Below, in pieces: positions 1 to 11,922 of a stretch of DNA of 64,000 nucleotides. The stretch comes from Cinnamomum chago. Its lineage: Eukaryota > Streptophyta > Magnoliopsida > Laurales > Lauraceae. The notes under the pieces are model-generated. The model was not told the origin of the DNA and made no database searches. It saw only the letters and a program-made list of their open reading frames with translations. Made by a program: the position numbers and the translations under genes. The stretch is from assembly GCA_038049695.1 (NCBI GenBank), contig CP142453.1:127137001-127201000 (forward strand), in the 5' to 3' direction. Within the stretch, counting starts at the first letter, position 1. Every line of letters starts with the position of its first letter.

Positions 1-1015
1 TGGGTTATTACTATATTTATAATAAATTAATTCAAATTCATTTCTAATGAGACTTGGCTTTTTTCTTATATGAAGAATTTCAAGTTTTCCAAAAGTTGTC
101 CTCCCGTGGAATTCCGAGTCCTCTTTTTGGCGGAGCATTTGAAATTCTAATAAAACTAAAAAAATTAGAATTCAAAAGAAATTGAAATTCCACGACCATC
201 AAAACGTCATTCCATTCAAGTAAAATGAGAAGCAACACTAGTTTTAATTTCTCTTGAGCAATGCAGGTTAGTTTTTACCCTTGTAAAATATCCAAATAGA
301 TCACAATAAATGATTCCGTGGTTGATTGATCATTAAAAATCAAATCTAAAAGTTTCCCAACCTAATAGTAGAAGATAAATTCTTTCATGGCATGGATTCA
401 TTTAAAATCAGATTGACAAAGTGCTAGGATTAGATTTGTATGGATTAAAGCAGAGAGAATTTTGTGCTCAAATACAAACGAGAGAAAGGATGCATTAATG
501 GCTGAATTCAATTACTTTTCAGAATCCTATGCATATTTGGAATGCGACAAATTTAGAATCCATGATTTTGCACTATTCAAAAAGGGTTGGATTAGGTGTA
601 GCTTCTAGGAATTTGAAACGCACTAAGGGGAATCTTTTTCAAATGACACAATCCCAGATTGTGTAGATAATGTAATGATGGTGGAAGCAACAAATGAAAC
701 TCATCTATATATAGAGGGACCCATAAGAGCTCTAGGATAAAAATCATCCATTACTATATATGAAAGGGAGGAAAAAATCATCCATTACTATATACGAAAG
801 GGAGAGTGAGACACTGAAGCATTGAAGATCAATTTTAAATGGGGCATTCGGCGACGGGTCTCTGAACATGTCACTTTATTGCCTTAGGTCCACAATCTTT
901 TTTCATAATGTGTATAATAGGTCATTTTTCCAAATTTGAAGACATAAGATGTCTAATTTACCCTTTCTTCAAAATCATATCCCATGATTAGTGGGATATG
1001 CCATTAATAATGGTC
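1..1015. other. AT-rich spacer, no gene seen
   Basis: No coding exon, RNA gene or mobile element is recognisable. The one clear structure is a tandem duplication of about 33 bp at 739-771 and 772-804, whose units share the core ATCATCCATTACTATATA. Confidence 0.5.
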
Positions 1016-1985
1016 AACTAACATTTAATTAGCAAAGTAAATTTCAAAAGATTCAAATAAATTTCAAAAAATGTAAATAAATTTCAAAAGACGAAAATAA
1101 AATAAAAAACGCAAATAAATCCGAAAAATATAAATAAATTCGAAAGAATGCAAATAAAATTCAAAAAATGCAATAATTTCAAAAAACGCAATAAAATTCA
1201 AAAGAAGGCAGAGAAATTTAAAAAGACGCAAATAAATCTCAAAAGATCCAAATAAGTTTCAAAAAATATAAATAAATTTGAAAAGATGAAAATCAATTTA
1301 CAAAGACGCAAATAAATTTCAAAAGATCCAAATAAATTTCAACAAATATAAAAAGAATTCAAAAGATGAAAATCAATTTCAAAAAATTGAAATAAATTTC
1401 AAAAAGTGTAAATAAACTTCAAAGGACGCAAATAAAATGAAAAAACACAAATAAATTTAAAAAAATGCACATACATTTGCCAAAACTAAGATAACTCAAT
1501 TTTTCGAATATCAAAAAAATTTGCCTAAAACTAAATTATTTTTGCTAAAACTCAGTTAAATTTATTTTTAAAAATGCAAATAAATTTTAAAAGAACAACC
1601 TGAGTTTAGGTCAAAAACTCAGTTAAAATTTTCCAACTGGAGATAAATTTGTCAAAAAGTCAACTATATTTTTCGAAAACTAAAATAAAATTTCCAAAAA
1701 CTCAGATAGATTTGTCCAGAACTCAAATAAATTTGTTTCAGAACTCAGATAAATTTACCAAAAACTTAGATAGATTTGTCCAGAATTCAGATAAATTTGT
1801 CCAGAACTCAGATAAATTTGTTTCAAAAGTCATATAAATAGCCAAAAACTCAAATACATTTGTACAGAACTCAGATAAATTTGTTCCATAAGTCAGATAA
1901 ATAGCCAAAAACTCAGATAGATTTGTTCAAAACTCAAATAAATTTGACAAAAAAATACAGAACTCAGATAAATTTGACTTCTGAA
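1016..1985. repeat. Degenerate tandem repeat, ~20-21 bp unit
   Basis: A run of nearly 1 kb is built from imperfect units. The left half uses forms like GCAAATAAATTTCAAAAGAT. From about 1640 the units change to forms like AGATAAATTTGTCCAGAACTC. The right half is briefly open in one frame (1649-1837) and would encode a seven-residue periodicity (QNSDKFV). That is a by-product of the 21-bp period, not evidence of a gene. Unit drift along the array suggests an old minisatellite that expanded in successive variants. Confidence 0.75.
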
Positions 1986-2690
1986 ACGGGTCAGGCTTGA
2001 CCTGACCTAGACCAACCCGGAACCAAACCCAGCCCAAATCATTGTCTTCTTCCCCAACAGAACCTGGGCTTCCTCTTCACGTTCTCTGCGACGTTCTGGA
2101 ACTAGAACGAGAAACCTCTCCCGGTTTGCTTCTTCTTCCACGACAACAGCGCGGCGCGATAGCAGCGGCGGCGAACTTCCTTCTCCGGCGACGCACAACG
2201 GCGACCTCAACGATCTATTTTTTTTCATGGCTGTTCACGACGATGTGGGGCCCAGCCGAACACAAATCCCAAACCGATGTGTGCTTCTTCTTCTGCAACA
2301 TTTTCTTTATGATAGAAGAAAACTCCGGCGATGGCACGTCCTGATTCTTCTTCCCAGGCGATGGCAGGGGACGACGACGATCACTAGGCGATTCTTCCTT
2401 CTTCTTGCTGCGTTTGGATGCTGCAACAGGACTCAAATAGAGTCGCCCCTTCTTCACCGTTTCTCTGCGACACGAGGATTTTCTTTCTCTTGACGAGAGA
2501 ACCGTGGGCCTCCAACAGATCTATCAATCTTCGCCTCTCTTCTTCTTCTCCGATCAACCCTCTGATACGAGTCTTCGGTACTGTGCAACCTTCAAAACCG
2601 ATCCCAGACATTCGACTCTCTGTCATCTGCAAACTTGAATCTCGTCTACCTATGAATGAGGAGGGGGAATCCAAGATTTGAAATTTTAAA
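1986..2690. other. CT-rich, GC-richer block of unknown origin
   Basis: Base composition rises sharply compared with both flanks. The block is full of TTCTTC/CGGCGATGG-type sequence, and short overlapping open frames exist on both strands. None resembles a known protein and codon structure is not maintained. Similar composition occurs in 5'-UTR or LTR leader regions of plant retrotransposons, so an LTR remnant is possible, but I found no paired terminal repeats or target duplication. Confidence 0.35.
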
Positions 2691-5406
2691 ATTCAAATAT
2701 GGTTGCCTAAACAATTGAAAGAGGGCAAATTAGTCATGTAAATTGTATTCAGGAACCTCTGGCTGCAAACAGTCTAGCTGCTTGGACCAGAACCCTTAAA
2801 AAGAATTTGCCTGGACTGGAGACTGAAAAGATTCAACTCTAGCGACCTTTCGCTAATTATCCCATTTTAAATTTAAATTTAATGTGATTAACTTGAGGGA
2901 GAGATTTTAGGGATTCACTAAAGATTTTCCATTTTAGTTATTCAAATAAAAATAAAGAGGACAATATAAAGGAGTTTCCTTTTAAAGAGTCTAATCATCC
3001 TGTCTTTAATTGATGAATGCATATCAATCTTCCAATCTTTAATTGATGAATGCATATTTAACGTTTTTTTTATTATAATATAACTAGTGCTTCAAGGCCC
3101 ACGTCCAACGTAAGCCTTTAATTCATAGTGGCAAAACCCAATTTAAAATTCAGAATTAGTCATATCTTTTGGAGAATTCCATATACATTGATCCCTTCCC
3201 ATTCATGGAGCATGGATATTGGACGGAGAAAGAAGTTAGTTGAAAGTAAATTTAACATCAATAAAAACAAATTGATTGTCAAATGCAATTGGGAGGCATG
3301 CTTATTTTAAAGAGGCAAATTTATTAAAAAAATCTTATATATAAATCTAAATCAATCATGATCAATATCTAAATCAATCATGCTCAGTATCAATGGCGAC
3401 GATGCTAGAGTTGTCTCTACTATATAACATACGCTGGGATGCAGTCGAAGAGGAAGCTGATGTTGATGCTTCATTTTGTAATAGAGTAACTGAAAATCCT
3501 ACTTTCATATACCATGCATTGATGTTAAATATACCTTATAAGATTGAGAAAGAGAAAGCAAAATGGAGAGCAGAAAAAAACACAAAAATTTAAAAGCAAA
3601 TATTTAATGATTAAGTAAATTGAATGAGTATATAGAAAATATATAAAAGAAAAACATAAGAAAGCTTTTTAATTACATACAGAACAAATAAATTAACGTA
3701 TATTGTATTTTTTTTTATGTCAGCTGAAGTCTCAATTGCAATTCTCCACTTGTTATTCTTGATATAAACATCTCTTAAAATAAGATTTAAACAATTAGAA
3801 ATGTTATTAAAAAATAAATCAAAAAGGAATATACAAAGTTTGAAATCTATTCAACAACATAACAAAAGAAAAAAAAATACTAAACCAGATATAGAAAAGT
3901 AATGTTATACCAACTACATTGATCAAGTGCAGTTGTTTGTACGTTTGCACCTTAATCCATGAGGTCTACCTTAGCCCCTAGCACAAAAAACATGCAAACG
4001 AAATTCGAACCAGTGAAAAGTGAGGGCCCCATGATAGATTTTCGAGATTTGAATATCAGAGCCCACCTTCCCAAAAAATAAAAATAAAAACCCACGAATT
4101 CACCTGTTGCTTTAATATGTATAATTTTATTGTGATTATTATTTTAATTTTGTAGGGAATTTCAGATTCTTGGAGCCGGCGGAGAGATGAAATTCAAGAG
4201 AAATCAAAAGAAATAAATATTGATGAGAGAAAAAGAAAAGAAGTTCTACGCAACATTGCAAGCTGACATGGACGTCCAAACCATTCATACCCAAGTTGTG
4301 CACACCCCACGTGGGCTCATCATGGTTCCAAATTTGAAGAAAGATTTGAATTTCAGATTTTGAGCTTAATTATGGAAAGTTGCAAGGAAGATGGCCTTCC
4401 AAGAATTCCATAAGTTGAAATCTTGCAAATAAAGAATTGCTTTAAAAACAAAAATCCAGCCATGAAGTATCACACGTCCAAGTTGAGATGTTTCAAGGTT
4501 GCACATATCTAGTGGGACACGCATGTGTTCCATGATTGAAGAGAATATCCGAGTTTCAGATTTAATATTTTTATTAAAAAGAATGTGGGCCTAAGGGAGG
4601 GGAATTTAAAAGGAAGTCATTGCTGGCTAGGGAATCCAAATAAGCAAGTCTAGTCCAAAAAGCTAAAAGCTCTCCAAAAGTTGCTAAGAAACTCACCTTA
4701 ACATGGAATCTGAGAGAAGAAGTTGCAAAAGAGTAGGAAGCCAAGAGAAAAAGAAGGAGGCAGCCCTTATTAGACGTGTAACACATGCTGTCTTTTATTA
4801 TATAATTGGTAAGCAAATCTTCTCGATGTCATATAAAAGAATCTGTCATCTTAACCTTCATTCCCTTATCTTGTGTAATCCTATCATGGTTTTCAATTTT
4901 AGATGGGATTTAATTGGATTAGACTATTTAATCTCCCTTCAGTCTTCTAATCTAAATCAACGACAGTGATGAAAAACAAGGATTCTCACAACTATAGCTT
5001 CAATGATTTTTTCAATACAATTGTGTCTTCCCTTTCTTAATTTCTTTCCTTTTTATGTATTTTTGGGTGTCTTAATGATTATTCTTTTGCCTTTTATCAT
5101 AGTTCTTTTTTTTTTTGGGTTCTTTTTGTTTCCGTGTTGATAAGCTTTCATGGATTTATGTTTTTTTTTTCTATTTCATTTTTCTGTTTTTAGGCATTGA
5201 GTTTCTATGTATTTATTTATTTCTTCTCAGTTATTTTTATTATTGGATCGTCTATGGACTTTTGTTTTCATGCTATATTTTTGTGTTGTTTTATCATTTT
5301 TATTTTTGTATTATGAGTTTATTCTTATGATTTCAAGCAAAATACTCAATTGATTTCAAACAAATTAAAGTGCTCTTATTTTGAAATTAACCAACTATAT
5401 TTCTTT
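2691..5406. other. Intergenic spacer, no gene seen
   Basis: Short open frames here (for example 3128-3310, 3393-3593, 4703-4969 and the T-rich 5115-5330) lack recognisable domains. Small duplications occur at about 3003-3055 (unit CTTTAATTGATGAATGCATAT) and 3343-3380 (unit ATCTAAATCAATCATG). Nothing else is supported. Confidence 0.45.
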
Positions 5407-5435
5407 GTTTTTTTTTGCTGAAAGGGATCTTTATA

Positions 5436-6251
5436 TTAAACCAAAAGCAGCTGAAATACAAAGTGGGCCTTGAGAAGGCAAGTGTTGCTACAGGAATGAG
5501 TTTCCTTTAACCAAAATACCATCAGAGAAAGAAACAAAAGGACAACCAAAAGATTAAGATGTATCATCATTCTGCATGCTTCTCCCAAAAGTGTGCCTTT
5601 GCTGAGTGGTAATGCTCGTCCCTGATGAGTTGCCTGCACACAATGTTCCAGTAAGTAAATGGTCCATACATGAGTTGGAAGAGAGGTAGTGAACATTATT
5701 TCAACAGGAGGGCCAAGTTTAGCTAAGTTGTCTTCCACATTGTTTGCCCATCTACGGATGAGTTGTCCCTTCCATTTTGTGAGAGTAGCCAAAGTATTCA
5801 TAATTTGTCTCCATAAGGGCATTAAGGACCATGGGACTCCTTCATTTGCCCCAATAGAATTCCAGATTATGAACGAAGCCCCTTCAATGATGACGTCAGG
5901 GATACCCTTCGAAGCACAGAGTTGTGCTCCCTTGAGAAAGGCCTGCATTTCTGCTTCTAAATTAGAGGTGGCCATTGTGGCACATGTAAAGGCTTGAATC
6001 AGGTTCCCCTGAGCAATGCGGATGATTCCACCTATGCCCGCCGTGCCGGTGTTATGGTTGTAAGAACCGTCAGTATTAAGTTTGTACGTGTTTGGCGGTG
6101 GAGGAGACCATGTTTCCAGAGGGAGTTTACCGGACATCTAAGTCCTTAGAATAGAGCTCCCAACATTCCATTCATGTAAGGCTTGGTAGATTTTTCCTAG
6201 GATGGCAGTCGGGTGGAAGGGCTGGGATCGAAAGAGTATGTCATTCCTCAC
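5436..6251 (-). pseudogene. LINE ORF2 C-terminal RNase H domain, broken
   Basis: The frame encodes a non-LTR retrotransposon RNase H-like domain (RVT_3 type). It has a WSPPPPNTYKLNTDGSY start with the first catalytic aspartate in TDGS, AGIGGIIR, and a glutamate in SNLEAEMQA. The expected ESDS motif reads EGAS, so a catalytic aspartate is lost, while a late VEDNLAK aspartate is kept. A TAG stop separates the preceding linker (ending SSILRT, down to 6138) from the RNase H part in the same frame. The piece upstream of that linker lies beyond the inserted LTR, at 9043-9413. The copy is non-functional. Confidence 0.8.
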
Positions 6252-9042
6252 TGTCGCGACCCCGGAACGGACCTCGGGCCCGCGACGAGTTGATTGCGTT
6301 GTTATGTTTTTCCCACAGGTTCCCGCGGTGAGGATTCTCAAAGACACGAGGAATCGTCTCACATGATCAAGTTTGCGGAAGCGTGTAGCAAATTACATCA
6401 AGACAAGCACCAATAAATTGTTAAGTGCTATGATAATTAATAACAAGACTTAGTATCAAAGAAATGAGTTAACATGGCATTCCCATCAGAATTCAAGTTA
6501 TGAGACTACACAAAGTAAGTTAAGTTTAGTTACATCCCATAAGAGGCAAACACAAGCCAATACAATTTTCAAAATAATAAAAGAACCCCATGACAAAAAA
6601 TGACGAAACTCAAGAACCCGCCCGACGTCTAGTTGACATCGTCGGGCTGCCACTCTCTAACTAGGGGTGGCTCAAGAGCCTCCTCCGGACGCTCCTCCTC
6701 AAAGGCAACGTTTCCTGCACCTAGGCACCAACATACAAGGGTCAAACACAACGGTTTAGCAGGAAATCAATTTAGGTGCAAGCATGAAACAATAAAAGTT
6801 TTAAGATAACATATAAGCCAATCCCTGATTTGAAAAACTATAATGACTGAGATACATTTCTGAGAATACATAAACAAGTTGAGATACTAAAACAAACTAG
6901 CATGAGTACATATAATATCATGAATAGTTACAATCCACAAGGAGCTCATCATTTCTCTATCATTTATAATGAAAAGAGCAAGCACGCACGACAAGCACGA
7001 TATACATAACATAATCACGACACGATTCCCACATATACGGGGATTCCGGCCGCTGAACCGGACACGCACGATGTGTAATAAAATACACGACCAGTCTGCA
7101 GACAGTCCACATGTTTAAGGATCCCCAAACAGTGGATCAAACTGAAAAGGGCAGTCCAAGCTCAGTGGTGTTCACTTAAATTCATAAATGCACAAAACAC
7201 GCGAAACACGGTCTAAACATGTCGAGGAAAAAGGGGAGAATCACTTATCAAAACACGACAAACACGACTAGCAAAAGGCATATTTAATATGCATAACACA
7301 CTTAAGAAGTAACCCTTTTTTTCTTGAAACAAATCTTCAAAATGAGTTTATACTTGAAATCCAAAACGAGTACACGATGGTACTTATCGTATCAAGACGG
7401 AAATTCAAATACGAAGTTTGTCAAGCATGTGTTAAGGCTATTAATTGACCTTTGTGTAATTGGGACCCCAAATGTCGGAATGTACAAGAATTGGTGTCCC
7501 CGAAGTTGAGTTGCATTTCGAAGTTCCATTTACACAATATCAAGTCAAAACCCTTAACATAGTCTAGTTTTTCAACCTTCAAGAAAATAAATAAATGGAA
7601 CAATTCTTTTTCCTGAATCCGGCAGGTTCGCTCGAGCGGAATTGACACTTCGCTCGAGCGAGACAGTTCGCTCGAGCGTACCATAAGGTCGCTCGGGCGA
7701 ACAACTCTCTATCTTGCTCCAGACTAAACAGTGGGTAGTTCGTTCGAGCGGACCATAAGGTCGCTCGAGCGGACAGCTCTCTGTCTGCGCCCGGACCAAG
7801 CAGAGCGACCGGGCTTCTGCCTGTGCTCGCTGAGTGCAGAAAAAAAGACTTTCTCTTGTACAACTTCCAATACATTTCTCTCCTTCTTCTCATCCTTATG
7901 CCACATACAATCCCTTGAGCCTTCATGCTCACCAAGGGTTTATTTTTTTTTTCCAATTTCAACATTCAATCCAATGAAAACATGATCATGAAGCTTATAA
8001 ACAAGTTATATGTACAATTTCTAGAACAACAATGTAATCTAAAATACACATGCAACATTGAACATATAAAGATTACTTGCCTTTGCCCAAATGCTAAACA
8101 ATCATCTTCAAACACTCTTTCTCAAGAGCTAAGCCAACACTACAAGAATCCCAAGGAAAACCATTCAAAACTCAACAAAAATAAAAACAAGGAACCCATT
8201 TTCACATAAGGGTTTGCAATATGAAAAACAAGATCTTTAAGAACCAAAAGGACTTCATGAAAAGTATGGGTTGAAGCTCTTACCTAAAAATGGCCAAACA
8301 AGAAGAGATGAAAAAAATGAAGAGCTTGTCCCACAAGAAACTCCAAGAAATTTGTATTAATAGAAAGCTTGCAAGGAGAGGAAGAAGATGATGGTCTTGG
8401 AATTCTATTTGGAGATCTCTAGCTAGAGCATGCAAGAGGAATAAAGTGGAAAGGAAAAAGGGGTTTTCAACCCTAAGTTAAGAAAGTTGCAGGATTTGGG
8501 AAAGTGAATGAAAAGAGATGAAGGTAAGGTTTAAGTAATGCCAATGGGGCCCAAAGAATCTAATCACAGCATTGACAAAAAACGTGATCATGCGGGCCTC
8601 GAATGAACTCGACGAAGAAGGATAAAACGATCCTCGAAATATCTAGTTTCCAAAAAGTATATTTTTGACATGGTTTTGAGATCTCGAAATTTGTGTCCAG
8701 ATTTATGTATAAAAGACAACTTTACCCTTTTTGGGTCAGAACTTGAATTTTTGGGCTTCAAACATGAATGGGCTGAAAACGAAAGTCGTAACACATAGTA
8801 AAATCATTCAAATGAATTCAAAATCACAATTACACGGAACCCGATACGATCCTCCCACCAAGCTTACACGTGCACTCAGGCATTCCTGAGTGTGTCTGAC
8901 TAACACTAAACGTCCTTAAAATTCCCAAAGCTGTATTCAGGACTAAACTAATTATTTCTAACTCAACCATAACTAAACCCACTTCAGACTAAACACACAC
9001 TTATCGTATACTAATCGAATTAGTCTGGGTCGGGGTCTAACA
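6252..9042. mobile_element. Solo LTR (2,791 bp), probably Ty3/gypsy-type
   Basis: The sequence starts TGTCGCGACCCCGG and ends GGGGTCTAACA, so it has the TG...CA termini of an LTR. It is flanked by CTCAC (6247-6251) and CTCGC (9043-9047), a 5-bp target duplication with one transition. Removing it and one duplication copy rejoins the LINE reading frame across WKA/RNDIL. No gag or pol coding, primer-binding site or internal second LTR is visible, so this is best read as a solo LTR left by LTR-LTR recombination. The GC-rich start resembles chromovirus (Tekay/Del) LTRs; the lineage is an inference. An 8-bp perfect inverted repeat (6620-6627 and 6640-6647) and a palindromic motif cluster lie inside. 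Confidence 0.8.
7622..7780. repeat. Cluster of TCGCTCGAGCG palindromic motifs in the LTR
   Basis: At least six copies of a core close to TTCGCTCGAGCG occur within about 160 bp (near 7627, 7651, 7669, 7688, 7740 and 7761). Some have one change, such as CTCGGGCG and TTCGAGCG. The core is self-complementary around CTCGAG. Spacing is irregular, at roughly 17-50 bp. The two TACCATAAGGTCGCTCG-like segments show that part of the cluster arose by local duplication. Function is unknown. Confidence 0.7.
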
Positions 9043-9413
9043 CTCGCCTTCCAAATGTACCACCAAGTCCAAGTAACTTCCCGAAGTTTCTCCTTGGGCT
9101 GATGCCAAAACCAGTTGGTAATGGGTTCACTTGGAATTAAGAAGTTTGCTCTGGTTTGTAAGAGTGTCCATAATCTGGTTGTAGCAGAATAGGAGGTGAA
9201 TAGGTGATTCACAATTTCCATATGAATATGGCAAAGCACGCAGGTGGGATTAATTCTCGGAAAATTTTTGTGCAGTCGAACTCTAGTTTGCGGGCGGCCT
9301 TGTAAGCATTTCCAAACGAACAATTTCTGTTTGGAAGGCATCTGAAGGCCCCATAGTAAGTGCCAAGGTAGATGGGGACCACATGAAGGAGGCCTGAGGT
9401 GTTTGTACAGCAT
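9043..9413 (-). pseudogene. LINE ORF2 zf-RVT segment
   Basis: The frame reads like the zinc-knuckle region that follows reverse transcriptase in plant L1 elements: PSKQKLFVWKCLQGR, then PTCVLCHIHMEIVNHLF and RLW. The final cysteine of the knuckle is replaced (HLFTSYS in place of a C near that position). The segment ends at YIWKAS where the solo LTR begins; the continuing RNDILF lies on the other side at about 6246. It belongs to the same LINE copy as the RNase H segment. Confidence 0.75.
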
Positions 9414-10111
9414 TTTAGTTTTGATTGTAATGTTTACAATCTCAATATAATTTAGACTAAATATTTTTTAAAATTCTTATTATTTTTAATATTATAAAAC
9501 GCGGACACGTTTTGCTAGTACTTATGAAGAGTGATTATATAATAGAGAGCCATTTTTGTGGTATCCACTATATGCAAATTTCTAACTAAATGCATTAAGG
9601 ATGGAATTTCAGGAATTTCATAAGATCATTTGAGACATTTTAGGTGGTTAGAATTAGAAATTTTGGTAAAAAAAACACGGTATTTCAAATGCCCAAGGGA
9701 TAAGATGTCACATTAGGAGTTCTAACGATAGATTGGTTTCGTTTGCATGATCTACACAATCCCACCATATTGTGTTATTCAGATGGGTCCACCTTAATTC
9801 CATCGTTTAGGTGGACCCTATTTTTACATCATCCAGTGGAATACTCATGTTGTGGAGGGAGAGACCAAAGTGAGAAAGATGAGTGGCTATTGCCATTTCA
9901 ATAATTCAATTTTGAAATTCCCATTTAAGGAGTTTTGATCTCATATAAGTTATTAATCACTTTATTCTTCTTAGGGGCAATCTCATGGTAGGTAAGCAAA
10001 TTTGAGCGGCTAAGCAAGTGGTAAACTATGATAGAGGAAACACATAATGGAGCAGCTTTGTATCATACTCTAGCCTATTAAGGTTGTACAAGTACAACCT
10101 ATGAGCTACAA
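9414..10111. other. Spacer, no gene seen
   Basis: AT-rich sequence without recognisable coding potential or paired terminal repeats. The LINE 5' truncation point is near its left edge. Confidence 0.4.
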
Positions 10112-10289
10112 ACCCTGAGAGGTAGCTTAGTTGGTCTAGGACCACAAGTTGCTCTGGTGATTGAGGGATCAAAATTGTACAACCACACTGCGTCTACAGG
10201 CGATTTACCAAGCTCTCCTAGGGTCGAAGGGATTACTCCGATTTAAATGGCTAGGACACCCTCCGTATTAAAAAAAAAAAAAAAAAAAA
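10112..10289 (+). mobile_element. tRNA-derived SINE, copy 1 (diverged)
   Basis: The body starts GAGAGGTAGCTTAGTTGG, an RNA polymerase III A-box-like sequence. A degraded B-box (GGGATCAAAATTG) lies about 40 bp later. The body ends with GGGATTA, an ACACCCTCCGTATT segment and a poly(A) tail of about 20 A. The layout and the 3' block match the other three copies in this window. The target duplication is not clear. CpG-type changes in the B-box suggest an older copy. Confidence 0.75.
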
Positions 10290-11922
10290 CACATAGCAGC
10301 TACATGGCTCATATACCAATACTGGCTATGGATCTCACACAAAATGGAGTCCATCAATGCAATGCTTGTACCAATTGACATTTTGGTGGAAGGAGTAACA
10401 TGCATGGGAGATGTAGGAGGTGAGTCAGGTGACTACTAGAGATCACTACCATTAATATCACTCCTCAGAATCAAGATCTCATAGAATATCAATTTATGCA
10501 CTGGATAAATGCTTAAATCTCATAAGGTAAAGAGAACCAAATAAAAGAGTTCAACAGTTAACCTAGCACAAAATCTACTCCTCCCACCTGGGATAAAGAT
10601 CAGAGATACCAATAGATACTGTTTATATGGATAGAGATCAGAGACATCAATGGATATTCTCTGTTATTTCATTACAATAAGATTTATATCCAATTATGGA
10701 AGAGATTACCGAGAAAATCCCCTATTGGATCAGAACATTTTACACATCACATGGTTATGTATTTTGCTAGAGGATCAGCACATATTTGATTGATCACATG
10801 ATTAAACGCCGCCCTTATTAAGATACAAATGGATGCATCTGCGAGAAACAATAGACACCCTGTGGCGAGCAGAAAGCCACCCAGGGATAGGCTGTTCCAC
10901 AAGTTCTGTGCCACTCATCCAATCTAGCAAAAAAGAGGAGAAAAAAAAGAAAAGCATCTGCAATGCACCACATCGGGATTTGCTCTTTAGAATTATGGCA
11001 AATAAAAAAGATGCAATGAATAACAATAATAATAATAAGGATGCCTTCTCCTTTGGCACAACTCTCAGCAGAAAACCTGAATTACATACATGTGGGTGGG
11101 TTTTTTAAATCATATGACTTGATACAATGACAATAGCATATGGATTGACTATGGAATGATGTTCAACGTAAAGATACAGTTTAGATCCTCATAACTCAGT
11201 TGACTTGTACTTATTTACCTGCAAATCTAATTACCTGTAATTGGTTGTAGAAAAGAACAAAACTGAGCAACTTGTAGGTACAAATTGCTTCAAATTAACA
11301 GCCAGCTATAAAATTACAAACTGATGATGATGCATACAATGTTATGTTTTGGTACAACAGATGGTGACCAAATACAAACCCCAAATTGTTAGAATAAGGT
11401 TTTGATGATGATGATGATGATGAATAAGACACAACGATCATCATTTCCACTGTGCTTTTGAAACCACAGGTGGAAACACACTTTGGAGCGATACTGTTTT
11501 TCGGTTTACTGTCCCATATCACCATGGATGAGACTCACAATATTTTGGGGCTATTTACAAAAAGAACATCCCACATGTGCATCCTACATGCAGAACAGAA
11601 TAGATAACCATCCTCCACAAATATATATTCAAAAAATGGTGGCAAGTGGTGTACATCCAACACAACTGATACTGGTTGTTACCGCAGAAGTCTTTTTTTT
11701 TTAATAATTTTTCCTACCTATCTTCAAATGTTGGACACCGGAAGCTCCAGAAGAGAATCATCCATGTGAATCAAGTGAGTCCATCTTGATGTCAGTGAAG
11801 AAGCATCAAAAGAGAGGAATCACACACATCTGGCTTTCTGTACAAATAACTTAATCTTCTCATCTAATGTAAAATAAGAGACCATTACAATTACAAAAAC
11901 AGAATCCCTGATGCTAGCTTCC
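10290..11922. other. Spacer and 3' flank of the DUF3527 gene
   Basis: No exon is seen. The right part must contain the 3'-UTR of the minus-strand gene ending at 11923, but I could not place a canonical poly(A) signal with confidence. A (GAT)7 microsatellite lies at about 11402-11423. Confidence 0.4.

Larger units (their letters stand above)
5407..9413 (-). mobile_element. 5'-truncated L1-type LINE, split by a solo LTR
   Basis: On the minus strand the element reads from the zinc-knuckle (zf-RVT) region at 9413 to the RNase H region and a 3' end near 5407. It ends with a T-run on the plus strand (5407-5416), that is, a poly(A) tail on the element strand. The just-upstream sequence (TTTAATATAAAGATCCCTTTCAGC) is a typical plant L1 3' end. 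The coding sequence is interrupted at 6252-9042 by an unrelated LTR. The endonuclease and most of the reverse transcriptase are missing, so the copy was 5' truncated. I found no convincing target duplication. Confidence 0.8.

Noticed and set aside
1649-1837. 62-codon repeat protein
   Set aside because: The periodicity is that of the 21-bp minisatellite and continues outside the frame.
1016-1985. CRISPR-like array
   Set aside because: The units are contiguous and degenerate with no unique spacers, and the genome is a plant nucleus.
5115-5330. Hydrophobic, Phe-rich open frame
   Set aside because: It is a T-rich tract; any T-rich DNA gives such a frame.
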